A stretch of 28,722 bases of DNA, taken from RGIG5472 sp051867615. Lineage in GTDB: Bacteria; Bacillota; Clostridia; Oscillospirales; Oscillospiraceae. Position numbers and translations under genes: made by a program. The DNA lies in the NCBI GenBank assembly GCA_051867615.1, contig JBJDYU010000001.1, positions 1 to 28,722 of the forward strand, in the 5' to 3' direction. Shown piece after piece: positions 15,308 through 22,870 of this stretch; position 1 is the stretch's first letter; the number at the start of each line of letters is the position of its first letter. The notes under the pieces are model-generated. The model was not told where the DNA came from. It ran no database searches and saw nothing but the letters and a program-made list of their open reading frames with translations.

Positions 15308-16960
15308 TTACAGTCTCGTATCCGGCAGGCCGCAGAACGCGTCCACGGGACTGACGCCCGTGAAAGCGGACCTGCCCATCAGCTTGTCGATGGTCAGCTC
15401 AATGGTGGTTCCGGTCGCGGTATAGGCGTTGATGTAGGTGTGGACTCTCGGCACGTCCTGCAAATGATAGGGGTTCGCCAGAGACACGAACACAGAGACC
15501 TCCTCGTTGACGAACCGGGGCATATCCAGCGCGTGCTTGGGACACCAGTTGACGCGCACCACGGTTTGGTTGCTGGCCTGCTCATAGTTCGCCAGGTAGA
15601 GGGTCAGACGGTCCGCGGGCAGAGAGGCCGTACCGTGGAGCTCGTGGGCAAAGGGCTCGTACAGCTCCACCCGAAAGCCCTGTTTCTCCAGATAGTCCCT
15701 GGCGATCTCCCGCACGGAGCCGTCCGGGATGGCGTCCCTGCCCAGCGTGATGAGCCGGAGATGGGGGTAGCGCTCCGGCGTCATGGGCAGCTTGTCGCTC
15801 TGGGTGTTTTTCACCAGAGTGATGGCCTTATCGGCCGCTTCCGCGTGCCACTGCCGGCTGGGGACCGGCTCGTTGTCCGGCACACTGCGGCAGACCTTGG
15901 CCTTCAGCGCCAGAATGCGCCCCACCGCCTCGTCCAGCCGCTCCATGGTCAGCCGCCCGTCTGCCAGCGCCTCCAGCATATACCGGTAGTCCTCCTCAAA
16001 GTCCGTGTTGAACACCAGCATATCGCAGCCCGCCATGATGGAGGCGGGAATGGCCCTGCGGCGCTCCATCGCCATGCAGTAGCCGCCCATGATGGTGGCG
16101 TCGGAGGTAATGACGCCGTTGAAGCCCAGCCTGTCCCGGAGCACCTCCGTCAAAAGGGTGCGGCTCAGGCTCGCGGGCAGCATGGTTTCCTCGAAAGAGA
16201 GGGACGGGTCGGCGTCCCGGGCCACATTCGGCTGGCCGATATGGCCCACCATGACGCTCAACAGGCCCTTTGCGATCAGGTTCTCATAAACGGCGCCGTA
16301 GCTCGCGTACCACTCCTTCGCGGAGAGGGTGTTGTAGGTGGGATGCAGGTGCTGGTCCCGGTAGTCCACGCCGTCGCCGGGAAAGTGCTTGGCGCAGGCG
16401 GCAACGCCGCAGCGCTGCACCGCCTCCATATACCGGGCCGTCATGACTTTGACGCGGTCCGGGTCAGAGCCGAAGGTGCGGACATTGGTGATGGGATTGC
16501 GGTAGTTCATATCCAGGTCGCAGACGGGCGAAAAGGTCCAGTTGATGCCGATGGACGCGCCCTCCGTGCCGCAGACCCTGCCGAACCTTTCCGCCATGTC
16601 GGGGTCATCCGTGGCGGCAGTCAGCATGGGCCAGCCGAAAAGGGTGCCGTCGGACATACCGCCGGAGCCGCCCTCCTCCAGATTCGCCGCCTTCAGCAGC
16701 GGTACCTTCGCCGCCGCATCCAGAGGGGCGAAGTCCGCTTTGATCTCCTCCCCTGTCTTCACCGGGCGGAACAGGACGCCGCCCACCTTTCCGGCGGCGA
16801 CCATGCGCCGCAGCGTCTCAGGGGCGTAATCGCCGCCCATCACGCAGAACAGCTGTCCCACCTTTTCCTCCGTGGCGAGGCCGGCATGGGTGGACGCCAC
16901 CCATGCCGCCTGTTCGTCGGAGAGAAAAAAGGGCGCTTTTCTCAGATCTGTCGTTTCCAT
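15308..16960 (-). CDS. Glycoside hydrolase family 3 enzyme with His/Asp dyad (possible phosphorylase)
   Basis: A 550-aa protein without signal peptide, so cytoplasmic. It has the GH3 barrel hallmark CAKHFPGDG (about residue 190-197) followed by YRDQHLHP, whose Asp-x-His matches the NagZ-type dyad in which histidine is the acid/base. GVITSDATIMGGY contains the expected nucleophile aspartate (about residue 287). A C-terminal alpha/beta sandwich domain follows. GH3 members with this histidine include beta-N-acetylglucosaminidases and true phosphorylases. The ATG at 16960 overlaps the stop of the upstream esterase by one base (TGATG), so I use it instead of a frame opening at 16984. Likely substrate: an imported beta-linked glucoside or N-acetylglucosaminide. 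Confidence 0.85.
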   Translation of the reverse strand: METTDLRKAPFFLSDEQAAWVASTHAGLATEEKVGQLFCVMGGDYAPETLRRMVAAGKVGGVLFRPVKTGEEIKADFAPLDAAAKVPLLKAANLEEGGSGGMSDGTLFGWPMLTAATDDPDMAERFGRVCGTEGASIGINWTFSPVCDLDMNYRNPITNVRTFGSDPDRVKVMTARYMEAVQRCGVAACAKHFPGDGVDYRDQHLHPTYNTLSAKEWYASYGAVYENLIAKGLLSVMVGHIGQPNVARDADPSLSFEETMLPASLSRTLLTEVLRDRLGFNGVITSDATIMGGYCMAMERRRAIPASIMAGCDMLVFNTDFEEDYRYMLEALADGRLTMERLDEAVGRILALKAKVCRSVPDNEPVPSRQWHAEAADKAITLVKNTQSDKLPMTPERYPHLRLITLGRDAIPDGSVREIARDYLEKQGFRVELYEPFAHELHGTASLPADRLTLYLANYEQASNQTVVRVNWCPKHALDMPRFVNEEVSVFVSLANPYHLQDVPRVHTYINAYTATGTTIELTIDKLMGRSAFTGVSPVDAFCGLPDTRL

Positions 16961-18186
16961 CACTTCATAAAGCCGTCCAGCCATGCGAAGACGGCGTTCA
17001 GGTTCTCCTCCGTGTAGAACAGGTCATCCTCATGGTCGGCCCCGGCGATCATGCTGTGCTGCACGTTCTCCTCGCCCAGATAGCCCGCCAGCCGCTCCGC
17101 GAAACGGACGGACTGGGTATAGGGGACCCGCTGGTCACTGTCGCCCGCCTGGATCCACGCTTTCAGATCCGTGGGAAGCTGGTCCTTATAGGTCTCCCAA
17201 TAGGTGGCGTAGGTCTTGTCCTTGTCGGCCATGATGTCCTGGCCCAGGAACTTGCTCTCAAAGGAATCCGCGGCGCTCTCGGGCTTTCCCGCTTCCTCAT
17301 ACATGGTGTAGAACTCTACAGGCGCGTAGAAGCTGACCAGCGCCTGTACATTGCCGGGGATATCGGCGTAATCGGTCACGTCGCCGTTCAGCTCCGCCAC
17401 ATCCGGGGTCAGAGCGGTCATCAGGGACAGGTAGGCTCCGGCAGACTCGCCCCAGACGGCGATATGCGCCGGGTCGAAGCCGTAGTCCATGGCGTGGGCC
17501 TTCACGAAGCGGACGGCGGCCTTCACGTCGGAAAGAGCGCCGGGGAACACCGCCTCGGCGGACTTGCGGTAATCCACGCTGACCACCGCGTAGCCGTGGG
17601 CAAGAGCGCTGTCGATCACGGGCTGGAGGATGGACATCCCCTGGTCGCCGAACATGAAGCCGCCGCCGTGGACCAGCACGATGACGGGAGCCTTCTCCAC
17701 GCCCTCAGGCGTGTAGATATCGCAGACCTGCGCGGCGGAAACGGAGGCATAGGCGACGTTCTTCATGCCGTCGGCGTCGGCGGTCGCACCTTCTCCGCCG
17801 GCGGGAGCGCCGCCCTCGGGGGTAAAGGTCCCGGCCTCGTCATCCACCGTCACGGTGGCGTTGCCGTCCACGATCCAGTCCCAGAGGCCCGGGGTGGTAT
17901 ACTCTGAGGAGGTATCCACGTTGGTCAGGCCCACGATGCTGACCGTGTCGCCCTCGCGGGTATAGGTACCGGCATACACATCGGTGATGACGGGATTGCC
18001 GGGCAGGGAGAACTGGCAGGTACCGTCGCCCGCCAGGTCGATCTGGGCGGTCTCCTCGCCCATGATGCCAGTGAACGTATAGGTGTAGGAGCGCGTTTCC
18101 TCCGCTGCGCCGTCACCGGAGCCGCCGCAGGCGGCGAGGCCGAGAAGCATGACGCACACGAGGAGCATAGTCAAAAGCTTTTTCAT
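16960..18186 (-). CDS. Lipoprotein alpha/beta-hydrolase esterase with N-terminal beta-domain
   Basis: A 408-aa lipoprotein: signal peptide with lipobox LAAC (lipidated Cys20), then a beta-rich domain at about residues 33-125, a Gly/Ala linker, and an esterase domain from about 145. The esterase has the oxyanion motif HGGGFMFGD, the nucleophile in GESAGAY, the aspartate in AGDSDQRVP and the histidine in AGADHEDDLF. It resembles carbohydrate esterases of the BD-FAE group, which remove acetyl or feruloyl groups. It would sit on the outer face of the membrane beside the lipoprotein binding protein, whose C-terminal domain is nearly the same as this N-terminal one. This suggests that both bind the same partner or ligand. 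Its stop overlaps the GH3 start. Confidence 0.9.
   Translation of the reverse strand: MKKLLTMLLVCVMLLGLAACGGSGDGAAEETRSYTYTFTGIMGEETAQIDLAGDGTCQFSLPGNPVITDVYAGTYTREGDTVSIVGLTNVDTSSEYTTPGLWDWIVDGNATVTVDDEAGTFTPEGGAPAGGEGATADADGMKNVAYASVSAAQVCDIYTPEGVEKAPVIVLVHGGGFMFGDQGMSILQPVIDSALAHGYAVVSVDYRKSAEAVFPGALSDVKAAVRFVKAHAMDYGFDPAHIAVWGESAGAYLSLMTALTPDVAELNGDVTDYADIPGNVQALVSFYAPVEFYTMYEEAGKPESAADSFESKFLGQDIMADKDKTYATYWETYKDQLPTDLKAWIQAGDSDQRVPYTQSVRFAERLAGYLGEENVQHSMIAGADHEDDLFYTEENLNAVFAWLDGFMK
17825..18087 (-). repeat. Domain-coding DNA repeat, copy 1 (in the lipoprotein esterase)
   Basis: This 263-base segment aligns without gaps to 22887-23149 at a constant offset of 5062. By hand I count about 35 mismatches (about 87% identity), including one block of 47 identical bases (17915-17961) and one of 41 (17981-18021). 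It encodes the beta-domain shared with the ABC binding protein, so the domain was copied or converted between genes of one operon. Confidence 0.85.
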
Positions 18187-18198
18187 AGTAGTCTCTCC

Positions 18199-19272
18199 TT
18201 ATAATTCATTGAGTAGGCTTGCGATTTCATAGACCGCCGCTTCCGACTGGGGCAGAATGCCCAGTGCGTCAAAGAAGCCGTGGCACACGCCGCAGTAGCG
18301 CAGGACCCGGACGCTCACGCCCGCGTCCTGCAGCTTTCTCGCGTAAAACTCACCCTCCAGCCGGAGGCCGTCGTACTCGGCAAGGATAAACAGCGTCCTC
18401 GGCAGACCGGCGCATTCGCCGAAAGCGGGGCTGATGCAGGGCGTTTTCAGGTCGTACCGGCCCTGTACATATACCTCCGCGTCGCCCCGGTTGGCGGCGT
18501 CGGAGCCGATGCGCAGCATCCCGGGCAGCAGGTATTTCTGTTCGTCCACGATCTCAAAGGCGGCTTCGTCCCTCTCATAGCCGGGAAGCTCGTGGTTCGT
18601 AAAGGTCAGCTTGGCGTACAGCAGCACCTGGGCTTTGATATAGTGGGTGCCTTTGTCCCGGTCCATCTGGGCCGCCGCTGCGCAGAGGTTGCCGCCTGCG
18701 GAGTCGCCGGCGACGGTGAGCCGGTCCGGGTCCATCCCGAACTCCGCCGCGTGGTCGTGGAGGTAGCAGACCACCTCATACACCTGCGTGCAGGGAATGG
18801 GGTACGGATGCTCGGGTGCCAGACCGTAGTCCACGTTCCAGACCACGGCGTCCGCCTTTTCCGCCAGCAGGCGGCAGGGATTTTCCGTGGTGAAGGGCGT
18901 ACCGCCGAAGAAGGCGCCGCCGTGGACATAGACGAGGCTGGGACGGACTTTTTTGCCGTACCGTGGGTAGTAGCCCCACACCGGCACGGTGCCCGCGGAG
19001 GTCGGCACCTCTATGTAGCGGGTATAGATTTCCTTGCGGTTTAAGTTATAGTTGAAGCCGCCCATATGCTCCCGGATGACCTCCAAAGGCGGAGGCGGGC
19101 CTTTCCGGTTCGCGTTTTCGGCGTGCATGGCCAGCTCCATCCGAAGCTGCCTTGGGTCAAGCGCGTGGGGCGCGCCGTCCGGGACAGGCTTGCACTCTAC
19201 CGCGACGCCGCCCACGTCCAGCATCTCGCCCCGCTTCAGGAGCTTTTCGACCAATTCCTGTTCGTATTCCAT
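18199..19272 (-). CDS. Alpha/beta-hydrolase esterase, hormone-sensitive-lipase-like
   Basis: A 357-aa cytoplasmic esterase of the HSL (Abhydrolase_3) group. It has the oxyanion motif HGGAFFGGTP, a DYGLAPEHPYP segment typical of the group, the nucleophile elbow GDSAGGNL, the aspartate in LAEYDGLRLEGE and the histidine in VCHGFFD. The ATG follows AGGAGGAATCT. It is separated from the preceding hydrolase by 62 bases with a stem-loop and from the lipoprotein esterase by 12 bases. With no signal peptide it should act on an acyl ester after import. The acyl group is not shown by sequence; a phenolic acid would fit the downstream decarboxylase. Confidence 0.9.
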   Translation of the reverse strand: MEYEQELVEKLLKRGEMLDVGGVAVECKPVPDGAPHALDPRQLRMELAMHAENANRKGPPPPLEVIREHMGGFNYNLNRKEIYTRYIEVPTSAGTVPVWGYYPRYGKKVRPSLVYVHGGAFFGGTPFTTENPCRLLAEKADAVVWNVDYGLAPEHPYPIPCTQVYEVVCYLHDHAAEFGMDPDRLTVAGDSAGGNLCAAAAQMDRDKGTHYIKAQVLLYAKLTFTNHELPGYERDEAAFEIVDEQKYLLPGMLRIGSDAANRGDAEVYVQGRYDLKTPCISPAFGECAGLPRTLFILAEYDGLRLEGEFYARKLQDAGVSVRVLRYCGVCHGFFDALGILPQSEAAVYEIASLLNEL

Positions 19273-19294
19273 AGATTCCTCCTGAAAAGGAAGC

Positions 19295-19327
19295 CTCCGG
19301 CAGAGGGTGAAGCCCCATCTGCCGGAG
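19295..19327. promoter_or_regulatory. Intercistronic stem-loop inside the operon
   Basis: A perfect 10-bp inverted repeat (CTCCGGCAGA/TCTGCCGGAG), extended by an inner GGG/CCC, lies in the 62-base gap between two esterase genes. On the minus strand it is followed by the T-rich GCTTCCTTTTC. It could be a partial terminator or an RNA stability element that gives more importer mRNA than downstream mRNA. Confidence 0.5.
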
Positions 19328-19334
19328 TACCGTT

Positions 19335-20327
19335 TTAGATGTGCTTCTCGATGAAGGAGAACACCAGATCCATGTTATCCTTGTCGGTAAAGCGCTTATC
19401 CTCATGGTCGGCGCCCGCCAGCGGCACATATTCCACCTTGTGCGCGAAGCCGCGCTCCCGCAGGTCCCGCACAAACTCCTCGGACTGCGCCCAGGGAACC
19501 AGGTGGTCGGCGGTGCCGTGCTGCACCAGCAGCGGCGCCATGGCTTCGCCGGCATAGGTGCCGGGATAGGCGCTGGCCAGCAGCGCGGCGGGAGCTTTGT
19601 CCAACGGAACACCCAGGTATTTGCTCTCGGGCATCATGCCGGGATCGGGGTGGGTCTCGGAAACGCCGTTGGCTCTGGCCTGCGCCTCCATGGTCTCAAA
19701 GCGGACGGGGCCGAACTGGTCCACCGCGGCCCGCACGTCCGGCTCGACGGAGAAGCCTCTGCCCTCCTCGCCGGGAAACTGACCGTTGGGGACATTCATG
19801 CCCAGCATGGCGGCCAGATTGCCGCCGGCGGAGCCGCCGAGGACCGCGATGCGCTCCGGGTCCACCCGGTATTCCGCGGCATGGATCTTGATGTAACGGA
19901 TGGCGGCGCGGCAGTCCAGCACCGCCGCCGGGAACCTGGCTTCGCCGGAGACGCGGTATTCGATGGAGGCCACCGCATAGCCCCGCCGGATGCCGTCCAG
20001 ATACGCGTCCATGTGGTCGTCCCGCTTGTCACCGAAGGCGAAGCCGCCGCCATGGATATGGACGAACAGCGGGAAGGGGCCGTCGCCTTCGTCGGGCAGA
20101 TACAGGTCAAAGCACTGGCGTGGGCTTTCCGTGCCGTATGCCACGTCCAGGAACTTCCGCTTCACCCAGCTGATATCCGCCATAGGCGGCTTCCACTCCG
20201 GGGGCGGGCCGCCGGGGCCGAAGCCCGGGCCGTCCATAGGGGGCTTGTCGCCGAAGGGCGGCTTTCCGCCCATGGGAGGCATTCCGAAAGGAGGCTTTCC
20301 GTCAAAGCAAGGGTTTTTCATTTCCAC
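19335..20327 (-). CDS. Alpha/beta-hydrolase esterase with Pro/Gly-rich N-terminal leader
   Basis: A 330-aa protein. The first 45 or so residues are a low-complexity leader with repeated KPPFG, MPPMGG and GPGFGPGG units. The catalytic domain follows, with HGGGFAFGDK (oxyanion), the nucleophile in GGSAGGNL, the aspartate in HGTADHLVP and the histidine in AGADHEDKRF. It resembles the lipoprotein esterase in the operon in its catalytic motifs (BD-FAE-like). No signal peptide is visible, so the leader is not a secretion signal. The start is probably GTG at 20327, seven bases after GGAGGA, with ATG at 20321 as the alternative. It directly follows the permease gene by 13 bases. Confidence 0.88.
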   Translation of the reverse strand: MEMKNPCFDGKPPFGMPPMGGKPPFGDKPPMDGPGFGPGGPPPEWKPPMADISWVKRKFLDVAYGTESPRQCFDLYLPDEGDGPFPLFVHIHGGGFAFGDKRDDHMDAYLDGIRRGYAVASIEYRVSGEARFPAAVLDCRAAIRYIKIHAAEYRVDPERIAVLGGSAGGNLAAMLGMNVPNGQFPGEEGRGFSVEPDVRAAVDQFGPVRFETMEAQARANGVSETHPDPGMMPESKYLGVPLDKAPAALLASAYPGTYAGEAMAPLLVQHGTADHLVPWAQSEEFVRDLRERGFAHKVEYVPLAGADHEDKRFTDKDNMDLVFSFIEKHI

Positions 20328-20340
20328 GGGCCTCTCCTCC

Positions 20341-21357
20341 TCACTTCGCCGCCACGGCGGCGGCAGTCTCCTTGCGGACCCGAACCATGGGCCGGGGGCG
20401 GTTTTTCAGCGCGTCGAAGGCGATGGCCAGCAGCAGGATAACGCCCTTGACGGTGTACTGGGCATAGGTGCCCCAGTGGGCCAGCTGCATACCGTTGGCA
20501 ATGATCTGCATGACCAGAATGCCGGCCACCATGCCGACCACATTGCCCTTGCCGCCCTTCATGCTGATACCGCCGATGATGGCGGCTGTCAGGCAGGTGA
20601 TCTCGGTGCCGGGGCCGGTGGTGGCGGAGGTCTGGTTCTGCTGGGCCAGCATATCGAGCGTGGCGATGGCGAAAATAGCACCGGTAATGGCGAAGCACAG
20701 CGTCTGCACCAAGTCCGCCCGGATGCCGGAGAGCCGCGCGCACTCCTTGTTGCCGCCGATGGCCAGAATGTCACGGCCGAAATGGGTCTTGTTCAGCAAG
20801 AGCCAGGTAGCGACTACGATCAGAAACGCCAGATAAACGTCCAGCGGCAGGCCCAGGAGCTTCGTCCGGTACAGGGCGCGGAACACGTCGGGCATACCCG
20901 AATAGGACTTGGAGCTGGTCATGGTGTAGGCGATGCCCTTGAACACCTCGCTGGTGGCGATGGTGACCACCAGTGGGAACAGCCGCAGCTTGGAGGCCAG
21001 AACGCCGTTCAGCGCGCCCATGGCAAAGCCGATGACGATGCAGATAGGCCACACGCTCCACCAGGGCAGGGACGTCTCCAGCATGATGATGGCGGCGGTA
21101 CAGCCGCAGACCGCCATCTGGTTGCCCACGGACAGGTCGATGCCGCCGGAGATCATGACAAAGCAGATGCCCATGCCGGCGATAATGATATAGGTGGACT
21201 GGGTGATCAGGTTATAGATATTGCGGGTGGAGAAAAACAGGGGGTTCATGAGCCCGAAGAAGATCACCAGCACCGCCAGAATGATATAGACCGTACCCTC
21301 CTGGTACAGGTAGCGTCCGACGGAGCCGAGCCTTCCGCCAACGGATTTGTCCTTCAT
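20341..21357 (-). CDS. Sugar ABC transporter permease, RbsC-like
   Basis: A 338-aa membrane protein with about nine or ten hydrophobic helices, of the BPD_transp_2 family (RbsC, XylH, MglC). It has FVMISGGIDLSVGNQMA, the family hallmark, then an ALNGVLASKL loop and NKTHFGRDILAIGGNKECARLSGI, the cytoplasmic segment that contacts the ATPase, and a late GGISMKGGKGNVVGMVAGIL. It forms the pore for substrate passed on by the binding protein. Only one permease is present, so it should act as a homodimer. It lies 16 bases from the ATPase gene. Confidence 0.95.
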   Translation of the reverse strand: MKDKSVGGRLGSVGRYLYQEGTVYIILAVLVIFFGLMNPLFFSTRNIYNLITQSTYIIIAGMGICFVMISGGIDLSVGNQMAVCGCTAAIIMLETSLPWWSVWPICIVIGFAMGALNGVLASKLRLFPLVVTIATSEVFKGIAYTMTSSKSYSGMPDVFRALYRTKLLGLPLDVYLAFLIVVATWLLLNKTHFGRDILAIGGNKECARLSGIRADLVQTLCFAITGAIFAIATLDMLAQQNQTSATTGPGTEITCLTAAIIGGISMKGGKGNVVGMVAGILVMQIIANGMQLAHWGTYAQYTVKGVILLLAIAFDALKNRPRPMVRVRKETAAAVAAK

Positions 21358-21373
21358 CGTTTATGTATCCTCC

Positions 21374-22843
21374 TTACTGTAATCCCGAGGCCAGCTGCAG
21401 GACGTTTTCCTGGCTGAACTGGTCGCGCTGCAGCTCGCCGGACACCAGTCCCTCGTGCAGGACGATGATCCGGTCGGACATCCCCAGGATCTCCTCCATG
21501 TCGGAGGAGACCATCAGGATGGCCTTGCCCCTGGCTGCCAGCTCGTTCATCAGATGGTAGATCTCCTGCTTGGCGCCCACGTCGATGCCCTTGGTCGGCT
21601 CGTCAAAGATGATCACATCCGGGTCCGCCGCCAGCGTCTTGGCAAGCACCACCTTCTGCTGGTTGCCGCCGGAGAGGTTCACCACCATCTGTCCGATGCC
21701 GGGCACCTTGATCCGCAGCTCCCGGCGGTACTGCTCCGCCAGGGCCGCGTTTTTCTTCCCGCTGATGAAGCCAAAGCGGGAAACGCGCTTCATAGCGGAG
21801 AGGGAGGTGTTGAATTTCACAGTGTTAAACAGGATGCAGCCCTGCTCCTTCCTATCCTCAGGGATCAGGCCGATGCCGTGGGCGATGGCCGCCGCGGGCG
21901 AGGTGATGCGCACCTTCTTCCCGTTCAGCAGCAGCTCACCGGAATCCGGTTTTTTCGCTCCGGCGACCAGCTCCATGGTCTCGCTGCGGCCGGAGCCTAC
22001 CAGCCCGGCAAAGCCCAGGATCTCTCCCCTCCGCAGCTGGAAGCTGATGTTTTCCACGGAGTTGCCGGTGAGGTTTCTCGCTTCCAGCACCACCTCTCCC
22101 AGCTCCGTCTCGCGGATCGGGAAGCTCTCGTTCAGCTCCCGGCCCACCATCAGCTTCACCAGCTCCGCCCGGTTGGTGTCCCGGGTGTTCAGCGTCGCCA
22201 CGAAGCAACCGTCCCGCAGGACGCTGATGCGCTCCGTGATCTGGAACACCTCGTCCATGCGGTGGGAGATGTAGATCACCGTCACGCCCTTGGCCTTCAG
22301 CTTGGCGATGATGGAAAACAGCAGCTCCACCTCGCTGGCCGCCAGCGGCGCGGTGGGTTCGTCCATGATCATGATCTTAGCGTTGTTGGAAATGGCGCGG
22401 GCGATCTCCACCATCTGCTGATTGGCCGGGCTGAGCCGCTCGACCCGCATGGCGGGGTCCAGCTGGAAGCCATACTCATCAAACAGCTCCTGCGCCAGCC
22501 GGTTCAGCTGCCGCTTGCTGTAGACCCTGCCCATTTTGCGGCCCATGAAGATGTTCTCCGCCACGGTCATGGGAGTGACCAGGTTAATATCCTGATAGAT
22601 CACCGCCACGCCGTTTTCCGCCGACAGGGCCGGGGTCATCTGGGAAAATGCCCTGCCGTCAAAGGCGATCGTGCCGCCGGGATCTGGAGAGATGGCGCCG
22701 GCAATGATCTTGATGAGGGTGGACTTGCCCGCGCCGTTTTCTCCCAGAAGGGCGTGGATCTCGCCCTGCTCGAATTCCAGGGAGACGTCACGCAGCGCCA
22801 CCACGCCCGGATAGGTCTTTGTGATATGCTCGAGCTTCAGCAT
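21374..22843 (-). CDS. Sugar ABC transporter ATP-binding protein, RbsA/MglA-like
   Basis: A 489-aa protein with two ATPase halves. The first half has Walker A GENGAGKST, signature LSPANQQMVEIARA and Walker B IMIMDEPTAPL. The second half has a degenerate Walker A (GLVGSGRSE), signature LSGGNQQKVVLAKTL and VIIFDEPTKGID. This asymmetry is normal for the RbsA/MglA/XylG group. It powers import with the adjacent permease. AAAGGAG precedes the ATG, 27 bases after the binding-protein stop. Confidence 0.95.
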   Translation of the reverse strand: MLKLEHITKTYPGVVALRDVSLEFEQGEIHALLGENGAGKSTLIKIIAGAISPDPGGTIAFDGRAFSQMTPALSAENGVAVIYQDINLVTPMTVAENIFMGRKMGRVYSKRQLNRLAQELFDEYGFQLDPAMRVERLSPANQQMVEIARAISNNAKIMIMDEPTAPLAASEVELLFSIIAKLKAKGVTVIYISHRMDEVFQITERISVLRDGCFVATLNTRDTNRAELVKLMVGRELNESFPIRETELGEVVLEARNLTGNSVENISFQLRRGEILGFAGLVGSGRSETMELVAGAKKPDSGELLLNGKKVRITSPAAAIAHGIGLIPEDRKEQGCILFNTVKFNTSLSAMKRVSRFGFISGKKNAALAEQYRRELRIKVPGIGQMVVNLSGGNQQKVVLAKTLAADPDVIIFDEPTKGIDVGAKQEIYHLMNELAARGKAILMVSSDMEEILGMSDRIIVLHEGLVSGELQRDQFSQENVLQLASGLQ

Positions 22844-22870
22844 AAGCCGCTTTGCTCCTTTCCTACGGAA

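Noticed and set aside
15440..17017. A plus-strand frame of 525 codons opposite the GH3 gene
   Set aside because: The GH3 catalytic motifs are on the minus strand; this frame is a GC-codon shadow rich in His, Arg and Gly.
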